Shown here: one piece after another, positions 25,162-34,812 of the stretch | Layout: each line of letters starts with the position of its first letter | How positions within the stretch are numbered: the first letter of the stretch is position 1 | Origin: Aminobacter ciceronei | GTDB taxonomy: Bacteria > Pseudomonadota > Alphaproteobacteria > Rhizobiales > Rhizobiaceae | Length of the DNA stretch: 64,000 bases | NCBI RefSeq assembly: GCF_014138625.1 | Contig: NZ_JACJHY010000002.1 | Coordinates: forward strand, 124,001-188,000 | Reading direction: 5' to 3' | The notes under the pieces: model-generated | Databases searched by the model: none | What the model was told of the DNA's origin: nothing | The model's input: only the letters and a program-made list of their open reading frames with translations | Translations under genes and position numbers: made by a program

Positions 25162-26516
25162 GCGTGGGACTGGCCCGCTACCAGAGCTTTGGCCGCGCCA
25201 ATCCGGGCGCAAGCCAGGCGATCGACATCGCCGAGGCAACGCGGCTTCTGGCCGGCGGGACGGCACGCGCCGGATCGCTGCTCGCCTATGGCAATGGCCG
25301 CAGCTATGGCGACAGCTGCCAGAACAGCGCCGGCGCCGTCGTCGATATGCGGCCGCGCCAGCGCGTCGTTTCCTTCAACGCCGAGACCGGCCTGATCGAA
25401 GCCGAGGCCGGCGCGCTGCTGGCCGACATCATCGCCTATGCCGCTCCGCACGGGTTTTTCCCGGCGGTCGTGCCGGGGACACAGTTCGTCACGCTCGGCG
25501 GCGCCATTGCCAACGACGTGCATGGCAAGAACCACCACCGTCGCGGCAGTTTTGGCTGCCATGTCGAACGCCTGACATTGCTGCGCTCGGACGGACGCAG
25601 CTATGCCTGCTCGGCCGGCGAGAACGCCCGGCTGTTCTGGGCGACAATCGGCGGCATGGGGTTGACCGGCATCATCGTGTCCGCCGCGATCCGCCTGATG
25701 CGGGTACCCTCGCTCGATATCGCCGAGACGGTGAAGCCGTTCGGCAGCCTGGGCGAATATTTTGATCTCGCCGAAGCCGCCGACCGCGACAACGAATATG
25801 CCGTTGCCTGGATTGACCAGCTGGCCGGCGGCAAGCATGCCGGCCGCGGATTGCTGCTTGCAGGCAACCACGCCGCCTATGGCGCGCGGACGGCCGAATG
25901 CGGCACGGCAAGACTGTCGGTGCCGTTCCGGCCGCCCTTGACCTTGCTCAACCGGCCCTTCCTGAAGCTGTTCAATGCCGCCTATGGCTGGCGGCGCGGC
26001 CGCCTCAGGGAAAGCCAGGCGAGCTACCAGAAGTTCTTCTTTCCGCTCGACGGCGTTGCCGACTGGAACCGGCTCTACGGTCCGAGCGGGCTTTACCAGC
26101 ACCAGAGCGTCGTGCCTGAAGCTATGGCGCGCGAAACAATTCCGGCATTGCTGGCGGCGGCGCGACGCTCCGGGCAGGGCTCGTTCTTGACCGTGCTCAA
26201 ACGTTTTGGCAGCCAGCGTTCGCCGGCTTTGCTGTCCTTCGCGCGTCCGGGCTACACGCTGACGCTCGATTTTCCGAACCATGGCCGGCGCACGCTGGAG
26301 CTGCTCGCCGAACTCGACCGGATCACCGTCGGCGCGGGTGGCGCGGTCAATCCCTACAAGGACGCGCGCATGTCGGCTGAGACATTCGCGGCTTCGTTCC
26401 CGGACTGGCAGCGGCTCGAGGCAATGCGCGATCCGGCATTCATGTCCGACTTCTGGGCCCGGACCGCCGGCCGGCTGGGCGGGCGCAATGGCGAGACCGC
26501 GCAGGCGGCCGAGTAG
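25158..26516 (+). CDS. dprE1: DprE1-like FAD oxidase (polyprenylphosphoryl-ribose 2-oxidase)
   Basis: A 452-residue VAO-type flavoprotein closely patterned on DprE1. The FAD-binding segment is AYGNGRSYGDSCQN, and GGAIANDVHGKNHHRRGSFGCHV is the diagnostic DprE1 block with the flavin-contacting His. DprE1 oxidises the C2 hydroxyl of decaprenylphosphoryl ribose on the way to the arabinose donor. The GTG start overlaps the UbiA-fusion stop as GTGA, so both steps are translationally coupled. The usual partner reductase DprE2 is not obvious; the SDR at 27047 is the nearest candidate. Confidence 0.88.
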   Translation: MSVGLARYQSFGRANPGASQAIDIAEATRLLAGGTARAGSLLAYGNGRSYGDSCQNSAGAVVDMRPRQRVVSFNAETGLIEAEAGALLADIIAYAAPHGFFPAVVPGTQFVTLGGAIANDVHGKNHHRRGSFGCHVERLTLLRSDGRSYACSAGENARLFWATIGGMGLTGIIVSAAIRLMRVPSLDIAETVKPFGSLGEYFDLAEAADRDNEYAVAWIDQLAGGKHAGRGLLLAGNHAAYGARTAECGTARLSVPFRPPLTLLNRPFLKLFNAAYGWRRGRLRESQASYQKFFFPLDGVADWNRLYGPSGLYQHQSVVPEAMARETIPALLAAARRSGQGSFLTVLKRFGSQRSPALLSFARPGYTLTLDFPNHGRRTLELLAELDRITVGAGGAVNPYKDARMSAETFAASFPDWQRLEAMRDPAFMSDFWARTAGRLGGRNGETAQAAE

Positions 26517-26615
26517 GCGCTTGTTAGAGAAGTGCGGAAAAAGTTCAAATTGCCAGGAAAGCTTCACAGAATATCAGGGGCTTTCCGATAGGTTGTGCGA
26601 AGGACGGACAAAGCA

Positions 26616-27050
26616 ATGAAATATATCCTCTTCATCCTTTTCACAGTGATGACCAATGCCGCGGCCCAGCTGATGCTGAAACAGGGCATGATGTCTCTTG
26701 GTCCGCTTTCTTTCGAAGGCAGCAATCCGCTGATCAAGATACTGCAGATCGTCTTCAGCCCATGGGTTTTCGCCGGACTGCTGACTTTCGTCATCTCGAT
26801 GGCATCGCACCTCTATGTGCTGTCCAAGGTCGAGCTCAGCTTCGCCTATCCCTTCCTCAGCCTGGCCTATGTGGCGGTGGCGGTGTTTGCCTACTTCGTC
26901 TTCCATGAAGACCTGAATGCCTGGCGCATCGCCGGCATCGCCTTCATCTGCGTCGGCACCGTGCTGATCGCCCAAAGCGGCCGCGACCATGGCGAAGTTG
27001 TCGCCGCGGCCTCTACCGAACCCACCAAGACAAGCGAGCTTTTGCGATGA
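26616..27050 (+). CDS. Small EamA/SMR-type membrane protein, putative lipid-linked sugar flippase
   Basis: A 144-residue protein with four hydrophobic helices. MKYILFILFTVMTNAAAQLMLKQG and SFAYPFLSLAYVAVAVFAYFVFHEDLNAWRIAGIAFICVGTVLI match small multidrug-resistance/EamA half-transporters such as ArnE and ArnF. AAGGA about 12 bases upstream favours ATG at 26616. Its place between DprE1-like and SDR genes suggests it flips the polyprenyl-phosphate sugar to the periplasm. That role is inferred from context. Confidence 0.78.
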   Translation: MKYILFILFTVMTNAAAQLMLKQGMMSLGPLSFEGSNPLIKILQIVFSPWVFAGLLTFVISMASHLYVLSKVELSFAYPFLSLAYVAVAVFAYFVFHEDLNAWRIAGIAFICVGTVLIAQSGRDHGEVVAAASTEPTKTSELLR

Positions 27051-28054
27051 GACACATCATTTTCGGAGGCGACGGCTTCGTCGGTCGTCATCTTGCGCCC
27101 AAACTGATCGCCGACGGCGAAGAGGTTGTCGTTGCCGACATCGTCAAGAGCGACCTTGCGCATTACCGCAACGCGCGTTTTGTCCATTGCGACGTGACCG
27201 ATCCCGCCGCGATCGCAGCCGTCGGCATCAAGGCAGACGACATGGTCTACAACCTGTCGGCCAAGATGCTGTCGCCGCTGCAGGTGCGGGCCAAGCGCCA
27301 CGACTTCTTCTTCCCGGTCAACTATTTCGGTACCGAGAACATCATCAAGGCTATGGACCATGCGGCAGCGCCGAGGCTGGTCCACTACACCACCGACATG
27401 ATCTACGGTCATACCGTGACCCATCCGATGACCGAAGAGCATCCGGTGGCGCCGCTCGGCGAATATGGCTGGTCGAAGCAGAAGACCGAGGAACTGGCGG
27501 CCGAGTGGCGGACGCGCGGCATGAACATCTCGCTGTTCCGCCCGCGCCTGATCATCGGGCCCGGCCGTCTCGGCATTCTGGAGAAGCTGTTCAAGCTGAT
27601 CGACTGGAACCTGCCGGTGCCGATGATCGGTTCGGGCAGGAACCCATACCAGTTCATCTCGGTGTTCGACTGCGCCGAGGCAGCGCGGCTTGCCTGGAAG
27701 GCCGGCGTGCCGAACGAGGCCTACAATCTCGGATCGCTCAATCCGCCGCCGGTGCGCAAGCTGCTCGGCGACCTTGTCAAGCATGCCGGTTCGAAGTCGA
27801 TCCTGCTGCCGACGCCGGGCTGGGCGGTCAAGCGGACGCTCGACCTGCTCGACCTGATGAACATGCCGATCATGGATCCCGAGCAGTATCTGATCGCCGA
27901 CGAGGAGTGCGTTCTCGACGTCTCCAAGGGCGAGCGCCAACTCGGCTGGGTGCCGCAGTACCGCGACGAGGACATGCTCATCGCAGCCTACAAGGAATAT
28001 CGCGCCAAAAAGGACGGCCTCGCTGCGTCCACGCAGCACGCCCCGGCTGAATAG
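27047..28054 (+). CDS. Extended SDR (NAD-dependent epimerase/dehydratase family)
   Basis: A 335-residue Rossmann-fold enzyme of the extended short-chain dehydrogenase class. The nucleotide-binding GGDGFVG is at residues 7-13 and the catalytic YxxxK is YGWSK near residue 145. FRPRLIIGPGRLGILEKLFKLIDW resembles sterol-dehydrogenase/epimerase members. It overlaps the preceding transporter gene as ATGA. It may reduce the 2-keto polyprenyl-sugar made by the DprE1-like enzyme, although true DprE2 is a shorter, classical SDR, so another sugar or lipid substrate is possible. Confidence 0.82.
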   Translation: MRHIIFGGDGFVGRHLAPKLIADGEEVVVADIVKSDLAHYRNARFVHCDVTDPAAIAAVGIKADDMVYNLSAKMLSPLQVRAKRHDFFFPVNYFGTENIIKAMDHAAAPRLVHYTTDMIYGHTVTHPMTEEHPVAPLGEYGWSKQKTEELAAEWRTRGMNISLFRPRLIIGPGRLGILEKLFKLIDWNLPVPMIGSGRNPYQFISVFDCAEAARLAWKAGVPNEAYNLGSLNPPPVRKLLGDLVKHAGSKSILLPTPGWAVKRTLDLLDLMNMPIMDPEQYLIADEECVLDVSKGERQLGWVPQYRDEDMLIAAYKEYRAKKDGLAASTQHAPAE

Positions 28055-28059
28055 AGGAT

Positions 28060-29538
28060 ATGAACATGACGCTTGTCACCAAGCCGGATACGGCCCATTC
28101 GCATGCCGTCGCGGTTGCTCCGGCAATGACTTCGGCAAAGCTCGCCAAGCCGAACCTGATGTCGGTCGAGCAGGCCAAGGCGCTCGACGTCGCCAGGATG
28201 ACCGACCTGTTCAAGGCGCATCTCAACCCCGGCCAGCTGCATTTCATGAAGCTGCTCGGCTTCCACAAGATCAAGATCGAGCGTGCCGAGGGCATGCACT
28301 ACATCGATCAGAATGGCCGCAAGATCCTCGATTTCTTCGGCGGCTTCGGTTCGCTGGCGCTCGGCCACAACCATCCGCGCGTGCTCGAGGCGCGCAAGAA
28401 GTTCCAGGACGAGAAGCGCCACGAAATCGGCATCGCCTTCATGTCGCAATACGCCTCGGCGCTGGCCTACAATCTGGCGCAGATCTCGCCCGGCGATCTC
28501 GACATGGTGTTTTTCGGCTCGTCTGGTTCGGAAGCCATGGAAGCAGCTGTCAAGCTCGCCGAGCGTGCTGCGGGGCCGGCACGTCCCAAGATCGTCTATG
28601 CCGAGAACTCGTTCCACGGAAAGACCAAGGGCGTGCTCTCGGTCACCGACGGCGCGCTCTATCGCGGCGAGTTCAAGCTCACCGAAAACACCGTGCGGGT
28701 GCCGTTCGGCGACATCGATGCCATCGAGAAGGCGTTCCGTTCCGATTCGGCCATCGGCGCCATCGTGCTCGAGACGATCCAGGGTGGTGGCGGCATCAAC
28801 AAGGCACCGGCCGCGTTCTGGCACAAGCTGCGCGTGCTGTGCGACCAGTATGGGGTGATCTGGGTCGCCGACGAGGTGCAGTGCGGCGTCGGCCGTTCCG
28901 GCCGTTTCTATGCCTTCGAGCACTATGACGTGGTGCCCGACATCACCGCGGTTGCCAAGTCGCTGGGTGGCGGCAAGGCAGCGATGGCTGCGATGATCGC
29001 CCGCCGCGACGTCTACATGAAGGCCTATGGCACGCCGAAGACGGCGATGATCCATGCCATGGCGACCTTCGGCGGTATCGGCGAGGGCTGCATCACGGCC
29101 ATCGAGACGCTCAACGTGCTCTATGACGAAGGCCTGATCGAGAATTCGGCCGACACCGGCGCCTATCTCCTGGCGCGGCTGGAGGAACTCCAGGCGAAGT
29201 ACCCCAAGATCATCAAGGAGGTTCGCGGCCAGGGCCTGATGGTCGGGCTCGAGTTCCACGACTTCTCGCAGACGCTGCCGATGGTGCTGCGCCCGGTGGT
29301 CAGCGTGCTCGACGACAAGCTCAAGGGGTCGCTGTCAGGCTTCGTCGGGGCGCTGCTGCTGCGGGACTATGACGTGCTGGTGGCCTTCACCGAGTACAAC
29401 CGTAATGTCGTGCGCCTGCTGCCGCCGCTGACCTGCAGCCGCGCCGATGTCGACGTGCTGATCGCAGCCCTCGACAGCCTGCTCGGCCGCGGCATCGTTT
29501 CGATCGTCAAGGACTTCGTCAAAAGCCAGGTCAAGTAG
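28060..29538 (+). CDS. Class III PLP aminotransferase
   Basis: A 492-residue fold-type I aminotransferase related to acetylornithine and diaminobutyrate aminotransferases. It has FFGSSGSEAMEAAVKLAERA for phosphate binding, VWVADEVQCGVGRSG with the PLP Asp, and the Schiff-base Lys in AVAKSLGGGKAAM. An extra N-terminal stretch of about 60 residues precedes the core. It begins five bases after the SDR stop, so it belongs to the same transcript, and is followed by a strong terminator. An amination step is not part of the known DprE pathway, so its link to the pentose cluster is unexplained. Confidence 0.86.
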   Translation: MNMTLVTKPDTAHSHAVAVAPAMTSAKLAKPNLMSVEQAKALDVARMTDLFKAHLNPGQLHFMKLLGFHKIKIERAEGMHYIDQNGRKILDFFGGFGSLALGHNHPRVLEARKKFQDEKRHEIGIAFMSQYASALAYNLAQISPGDLDMVFFGSSGSEAMEAAVKLAERAAGPARPKIVYAENSFHGKTKGVLSVTDGALYRGEFKLTENTVRVPFGDIDAIEKAFRSDSAIGAIVLETIQGGGGINKAPAAFWHKLRVLCDQYGVIWVADEVQCGVGRSGRFYAFEHYDVVPDITAVAKSLGGGKAAMAAMIARRDVYMKAYGTPKTAMIHAMATFGGIGEGCITAIETLNVLYDEGLIENSADTGAYLLARLEELQAKYPKIIKEVRGQGLMVGLEFHDFSQTLPMVLRPVVSVLDDKLKGSLSGFVGALLLRDYDVLVAFTEYNRNVVRLLPPLTCSRADVDVLIAALDSLLGRGIVSIVKDFVKSQVK

Positions 29539-29561
29539 GGGACATCATCCCCGTCGCCTCC

Positions 29562-29589
29562 AAAGCCGGGTCTCGACCCGGCTTTTTTT
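29562..29589 (+). terminator. Rho-independent terminator
   Basis: Perfect 11-bp stem AAAGCCGGGTC/GACCCGGCTTT (29562-29572 and 29575-29585), 2-base formal loop, run of seven T ending at 29589. It closes the polyprenyl-sugar operon. Confidence 0.9.
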
Positions 29590-29699
29590 GTTAGCTGGTT
29601 GCCGGAGGGCGTTGGCGCTGTCGGCGGGAGGCGGTTGTCCGGCTTCCGCAAGCGCGGCATGTTCGGATGGCGCGGCGGAGCAACAATCGGGAGGAGCGA

Positions 29700-30185
29700 A
29701 TGGTCAAGCCGATCATCAATCTGGACGAGGTCGAGTTCGACGACATCGAGGAGAATGGCATCTACACGTCGAAGAGGGCGTCGATAAGCCGTCACATCGG
29801 CGCGCAAAACCTCGGCTACAACCTCACCGTCCTGCCGCCGGGCAAGGTTCAATGCCCGTTCCACAACCATCGCGGCGAAGAGGAGATGTTCTTCATCATG
29901 GAAGGTGAGGGCGAGCTACGCTTCGGCGACAAGCGCTATCCGATCCGTCAGCACGACGTCATCGCCTGTCCGACCGGGGGAGCTGAAGTGGCCCACCAGA
30001 TCATCAACACCGGCACGACGACGATGCGGTATCTGGCATTGTCGACGCTGGTCGAGGTCGATGCCTGCGAGTACCCGGACTCGGGCAAGGTGATGGTCGT
30101 CTCCGGCAAGCGGGGAGTTCCCGGGCTCCGCAAGATGTTCCGGGCCGAGAATACGACCGACTACTACGACCGCGAGAGCAGGTAA
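29700..30185 (+). CDS. Cupin-domain protein
   Basis: A 161-residue single-domain cupin. Motif 1 is PFHNHRGEEEMFFIMEG with the His, His and Glu metal ligands; motif 2 is CPTGGAEVAHQIINTG with the third His. GGGAGGAG just before ATG at 29700 fixes the start. It has its own transcript after the terminator of the aminotransferase operon and is convergent with the GT-C-like gene. It could be a sugar isomerase or dioxygenase-like enzyme, or a small-molecule sensor. Confidence 0.82.
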   Translation: MVKPIINLDEVEFDDIEENGIYTSKRASISRHIGAQNLGYNLTVLPPGKVQCPFHNHRGEEEMFFIMEGEGELRFGDKRYPIRQHDVIACPTGGAEVAHQIINTGTTTMRYLALSTLVEVDACEYPDSGKVMVVSGKRGVPGLRKMFRAENTTDYYDRESR

Positions 30186-30208
30186 GCCGTTCCGTTTGCG
30201 GCTCGACG

Positions 30209-31957
30209 CTACTTGTCCAGCGCTGCGAAAAACCTGGGATGGACGAAGGCGTCGTAGCAGGAATCGAGCTGGATACGGCGGTGCTGGGTCAGTGCGCTCT
30301 TGTACATGTCGTAGAGCGCGGCATTGGCCGTGGTCGGCGGGCAGGTGGGCAGGAGGACGAGGTCGGTGTCCGCCACCGCCGCCTCCTCGGTCGAGCCGGG
30401 GTCGGGCACGGCGCGCATCGGGTCGGCGCCGATGGCGATGTGCAGCGGTGCCGAGCGGTCGAGCAGCCAAGGGAAGGGGTTGACGAAGTTCAGCGACATC
30501 AGCGTGTTGAAGTGGACGCCCTTGTCGGCTTCCAGCTTGCGGATGGAATCGACCGCCGTGTCGACATTGCTGAGATAGGTGACCTGGAAGTCGAAATCGG
30601 AATAGAGCAGCGGCGTCGGCAACTCGCCGGCGTTGGTGAGGTCGGCATAGAGCTGCCGATGCTCCGGGTAGAATTTCAGCATATGGTCGACACGGACGGC
30701 GACCTCGCTGCGCATGTTGACCGCCCCGAGCGTACCAAGATTGCGCTGCGCGATGGGCCGGTTCTTGAGCGAGCCGATATAGGCGCGGGCCGCGCGCTCG
30801 ACGACGAACAACGCTGGCGGCAATATGACGGCCGCAGCCAGTCCCAGGACCGAGAGCAGCACCATAGGCTTGGCAAGCAGCCTGGACGCCTTGAGCAGGA
30901 TGGCGACGATGAGCGGCGCCAGGAAGATGAACGCTTGGCTGCCGGTGTTCTGCGTCTCGAACAGCACGCCGGCGAACAGGACAGCGAGCAGCCAAAGCCC
31001 GTTATGGTCGAGAAGCCCCGAAACCGCTGTCGCAAGCGACGTCTTGCGGTCGGCGGAAAAGCGCTCGGACAGCTTGTGCCGGTCGGACCAGAGCAGGACC
31101 AGGGCGAGCGCAGACGTCGCCAGCACGACGCCGAAATTGATCGAGGTGGACTGCAGGAAGCGCGGCAAGAGCGTGCCGCCGTTCATCATCACCAGCTTGA
31201 GGATGTCGGTGATGTAGTGGCTGACCAGGCCGCTGGACAGTTCGATGGCGGCAAGGACGGCGGCGAAGATGACCAGCGCCTCCAGCGCGTAGCGAAACTT
31301 CACGCGGCCGGCGAAGAACGCATAGGCGGCGATGACGCCGCCGGCGACGAAACCGGTGATCTTGAGGAAGAACAGCGCCGTCATTGTGAGCGAAATCAGC
31401 GCAACCAGCAGGTAGCGATTGCGCACGAACATCAGCGCGGCCACCAGCACATACAGCGTCTGGCAGACCTGGCGGTTATAGATGCCGAATGCGTCGGAGC
31501 CGGGGAACGGATAGAATTCGCGCGTGTTGAAGGGCAGCAGGGCGAACAGCAGGAACGGCACCAGCAGCGCAAATGCGATTCCGCGCGAACGCTGGCCGAC
31601 ATCCCACAGCACCAGCGCCATCAGCGGTGCGGTGACGGCAAGCAGCGACCAGTGCGCCACGAGCGCCGGCTGGGCGTTGGGAAACAGCGTCACCCAGCCT
31701 GCAAACAGGTAGTAGCCGAGCGGGCCGACGGGGGTGAAGAAGTCGTTGATCGGCACCTGGCCGTCGAAAATGCGGTTCGCCGCATCGTAATAGATCAGCA
31801 CGTCCCAATACATCGGGCCGATCGGCACGGCGACCGGCAATGCCAGCAAGGTGCAAACCAGCAGAAACGCGACAGCCAAAAGAAAAAGCGGGCTTGTCGT
31901 CTTGGCCTTGAGGCGTGAACCCAGGGATGCAGCAGGCGGCGTGAAAGTGGTGTTCAT
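30209..31957 (-). CDS. Polytopic membrane protein, GT-C glycosyltransferase-like
   Basis: A 582-residue protein with about eleven membrane helices in the N-terminal two-thirds and a soluble C-terminal region. After TM1 a loop reads GPMYWDVLIYYDAANRIFDGQVPINDFFTPVGPLGYY, the acidic first loop typical of GT-C enzymes that use polyprenyl-phosphate sugars. ATG at 31957 is preferred; the longer frame begins at a TTG (32005). Position next to the polyprenyl-pentose operon makes it a candidate transferase using that donor. The acceptor is unknown. Confidence 0.75.
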   Translation of the reverse strand: MNTTFTPPAASLGSRLKAKTTSPLFLLAVAFLLVCTLLALPVAVPIGPMYWDVLIYYDAANRIFDGQVPINDFFTPVGPLGYYLFAGWVTLFPNAQPALVAHWSLLAVTAPLMALVLWDVGQRSRGIAFALLVPFLLFALLPFNTREFYPFPGSDAFGIYNRQVCQTLYVLVAALMFVRNRYLLVALISLTMTALFFLKITGFVAGGVIAAYAFFAGRVKFRYALEALVIFAAVLAAIELSSGLVSHYITDILKLVMMNGGTLLPRFLQSTSINFGVVLATSALALVLLWSDRHKLSERFSADRKTSLATAVSGLLDHNGLWLLAVLFAGVLFETQNTGSQAFIFLAPLIVAILLKASRLLAKPMVLLSVLGLAAAVILPPALFVVERAARAYIGSLKNRPIAQRNLGTLGAVNMRSEVAVRVDHMLKFYPEHRQLYADLTNAGELPTPLLYSDFDFQVTYLSNVDTAVDSIRKLEADKGVHFNTLMSLNFVNPFPWLLDRSAPLHIAIGADPMRAVPDPGSTEEAAVADTDLVLLPTCPPTTANAALYDMYKSALTQHRRIQLDSCYDAFVHPRFFAALDK

Positions 31958-32177
31958 CTTCGGCACCTGCGGCAATCTCGATCGACATGGAGTTGTTGTA
32001 TTCAACTACAGGTAAATGGCGACAAAAGCGTTAAGCGGGCCGATTTCGCCATGCTTGCGGCCGTGGCCGCGGACTGTGGGCCGGGGTGACGAAGGCGCGT
32101 CGGCGGCAGGAGCAGAACCGGGCGGCGCGGCGGATCGATGCCGGCAATTTTGCCGAGGTCGCGCGGCCTTGTGGCAA

Positions 32178-32186
32178 TGTCGCAAA
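32178..32186. promoter_or_regulatory. TGTCGCAAA element upstream of the third GcvT fusion
   Basis: TGTCGCAAA (reverse complement TTTGCGACA) lies 65 bases before the start of the GcvT-fusion gene at 32251. The same core recurs upstream of the GlxA-type regulator, the MttB-family gene and the operon starting at 49077. A regulatory role is inferred from recurrence. Confidence 0.4.
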
Positions 32187-32250
32187 CAGGCTGCAATCGC
32201 GCGGCGGCGCTCTATAGTCTGCGCGCAATATCATCTCGGAGTCGTGGGTA

Positions 32251-34812
32251 ATGGCTGAGTTTCCGAAAACGGCAAAGGTCGTCATCGTCGGGTTGGGCGG
32301 CATCGTGGGCGCATCGATTGCCCATCACCTGATCGAGCGCGGCTGGACCGACATCGTCGGCATCGACAAGTCGGGCGTGCCGACCGACATCGGCTCGACG
32401 GCGCATGCCTCCGACTTCTGCTACACCACCAGCCACGACTTTCTCTCGGTCTGGACCACGCAATATTCGATCGATTTCTACGAGAAGATGGGCCACTACG
32501 CCCGCATTGGCGGCCTCGAGGTGGCGCGCGCCGGCGACGACAGCTGGATGGAGGAGATCAAGCGCAAGCTTTCCTCGGCCAAGGCGTTCGGCACCCGCGC
32601 ACACTACGTTTCGCCCTCCGAAATCAAGGCGATGTTCCCGCTGATCGAGGAAGATCAGGTGATGGGCGGCATGTTCGATCCCGATGCCGGCCTCGTCATC
32701 CCGCGCTCGCAGACGGTCGCAGGCAAGCTTGTCGATGCCGCCGAGAAGTCCGGCAAGCTCCAGGTCTTCGGCAACACGCCGGCGACGTCGCTGATCGTCG
32801 AGGGTGGCCGCATCAAGGGCGTCGTCACCCATCGCGGCACAATCATGTCCGACCATGTCGTCGTCTGCGCCGGCATCTGGGGCCGCCTGATCGCCGAAAT
32901 GGTCGGCGAGGACCTGCCTGTCATGCCGGTCGACCACCCGCTGACCTTCTTCGGCCCCTACAACGAGTTCGAGGGCACCGGCAAGGAAATCGGCTTCCCG
33001 CTGCTGCGCGACCAGGGCAACTCGGCCTATATGCGCGACACCGGCGACCCCAAGACCACCGAAGGCGGCCAGATCGAGTGGGGCTACTACGAGCAGACCA
33101 ATCCGCGCCTCTGTCATCCGCGCGAGCTCCTGGAAAAACATGAGGCTCGCCTGTCGCCGTCGCAGCGCGACCTCGACATGGAGCAGATCATGGAGCCGCT
33201 CGAGCGCGCCATGGAGCTGACGCCGATCCTTGGCGAGATCGGCTACAACGAGAGCCACTCCTTCAACGGCCTGCTGCAGGTTTCCGCTGCTGGCGGCGCC
33301 TCCTGCGGTGAAAGCCAGAAGGTGCGCGGCCTCTGGTACTGCGTCGCCATCTGGGTCAAGGACGGACCCGGTTACGGCAAGCTGATCGCCGACTGGATGA
33401 CCGACGGCCGCACCGAGATCGACCACAACTCGATCGACTATGCCCGCTTCTACCCGCACCAGCTGGAAGAGAAGTTCATCGAAGGCCGCACCTTCGAGGC
33501 GGCGCAGAAGATCTATTTCCCGGCCGTTCATACTCGCGAGCCCTATGCCACCGGCCGCAACGTCAAGCGCTCGCCCTTCTACGAACGCGAAGTCGAGCTC
33601 GGCGGCTACTTCATGGAACTTGGCGGCTGGGAGCGTGCGCATGGCTACAAGGCCAATGAGCACCTGCTGGAGAAGTATGGCGACCGCGTGCCGGTGCGCG
33701 AGAACGAGTGGGACTCCAGGCACTTCTGGCGCGTTTCGAATGCCGAGCATCTGGCGATGAGCGAGGATTGCGGCATCGTCAACCTCAGCCATTTCCACAT
33801 GGTCGATATCGAAGGCCCCGACCATGTCGAGCTCTTGGAATGGCTCTGCGCTGCCAAGATCGGCGGCGACGGCAACATCGGCAAGGGCGTCTACACTCAC
33901 TTCCTCGACGACGAGGGCATGGTGCGCGCCGACTTCACCGTGTTCCGCATGGCCGACCGCTGCCGGCTGGTGAACGGTGCCGATGCCGGTCCGCGCGACT
34001 TCCACTACATGAAGCGCGTCGCCGAGGATCGTGGCCTCGACGTCACCATCACCGACACGTCGGAAAAGTTCATCACCATCGGCATCTGGGGGCCGAATGC
34101 CCGCGAGAACCTGAAGAAGGTGGTGGCGAACCCTGCTGGCCTCGACCAGGAAAATTTTGCCTTCGCCGCGATCAAGCAGATCGAGATCGCCGGCAAGAGT
34201 GTCACAGCGTTCCGCATCTCCTATGTCGGCGAGCAGGGCTGGGAACTGCACATGAAATACGAGGATGGCCTGGCCGTCTGGGATGCGCTGCGCTCGACCG
34301 GCGTCATGGCCTTCGGCGTCGAGACCTATGCCAATTCGCGCCGCATGGAAAAGAGCCTGCGCCTGCAGAACGCCGACCTGCTGACCCAATACAACCTCAT
34401 CGAGGCCGATCTTGCCCGCCCGAAGGTCAAGGACGTCGATTTCCGCGGCAAGGCCAAGCATCTTGAATATAAGGCGCGCGATCACCAGCCCGCGATGCTG
34501 TGCACGCTGGTCATGACCGAAAACACCGACAGGAATGGCGTCAAGCGTTACCCGGTCGGCACGCTGCCGGTCATCGACCCGCAGACGGGCGAAGTGCTGG
34601 TCGACGAGCTCGGGCGCCGTTCCTACACGACCTCGATCGCCTTCGGCCCGACCATCGGCAAGAATATCGCGCTGGCCTATCTGCCTCACGCCTATTGCCA
34701 GGAAGGCCGCAAGCTCGTTGTCGAGTATTTCGCCGAAACCTATCCGGTCGAGGTTGTCGGCATCGGCTACAAGCCGCTCTATGATCCGGAGAACCTGAAG
34801 CCGCGCAGCTGA
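32251..34812 (+). CDS. GcvT-fused FAD oxidoreductase, copy 3
   Basis: An 853-residue relative of the two oxidoreductases in the 3-10 kb operon. The FAD motif is VVIVGLGGIVGASIAHHL. Where the others have GTTWHAAG this protein has GSTAHASDF, keeping the His (about residue 52) but losing the Trp, so it belongs to a separate branch. The GcvT half includes RISYVGEQGWELHMKYEDGLAVWDAL. It is monocistronic with its own promoter and a hairpin downstream. Likely dimethylglycine- or sarcosine-like substrate, not proven. Confidence 0.87.
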   Translation: MAEFPKTAKVVIVGLGGIVGASIAHHLIERGWTDIVGIDKSGVPTDIGSTAHASDFCYTTSHDFLSVWTTQYSIDFYEKMGHYARIGGLEVARAGDDSWMEEIKRKLSSAKAFGTRAHYVSPSEIKAMFPLIEEDQVMGGMFDPDAGLVIPRSQTVAGKLVDAAEKSGKLQVFGNTPATSLIVEGGRIKGVVTHRGTIMSDHVVVCAGIWGRLIAEMVGEDLPVMPVDHPLTFFGPYNEFEGTGKEIGFPLLRDQGNSAYMRDTGDPKTTEGGQIEWGYYEQTNPRLCHPRELLEKHEARLSPSQRDLDMEQIMEPLERAMELTPILGEIGYNESHSFNGLLQVSAAGGASCGESQKVRGLWYCVAIWVKDGPGYGKLIADWMTDGRTEIDHNSIDYARFYPHQLEEKFIEGRTFEAAQKIYFPAVHTREPYATGRNVKRSPFYEREVELGGYFMELGGWERAHGYKANEHLLEKYGDRVPVRENEWDSRHFWRVSNAEHLAMSEDCGIVNLSHFHMVDIEGPDHVELLEWLCAAKIGGDGNIGKGVYTHFLDDEGMVRADFTVFRMADRCRLVNGADAGPRDFHYMKRVAEDRGLDVTITDTSEKFITIGIWGPNARENLKKVVANPAGLDQENFAFAAIKQIEIAGKSVTAFRISYVGEQGWELHMKYEDGLAVWDALRSTGVMAFGVETYANSRRMEKSLRLQNADLLTQYNLIEADLARPKVKDVDFRGKAKHLEYKARDHQPAMLCTLVMTENTDRNGVKRYPVGTLPVIDPQTGEVLVDELGRRSYTTSIAFGPTIGKNIALAYLPHAYCQEGRKLVVEYFAETYPVEVVGIGYKPLYDPENLKPRS

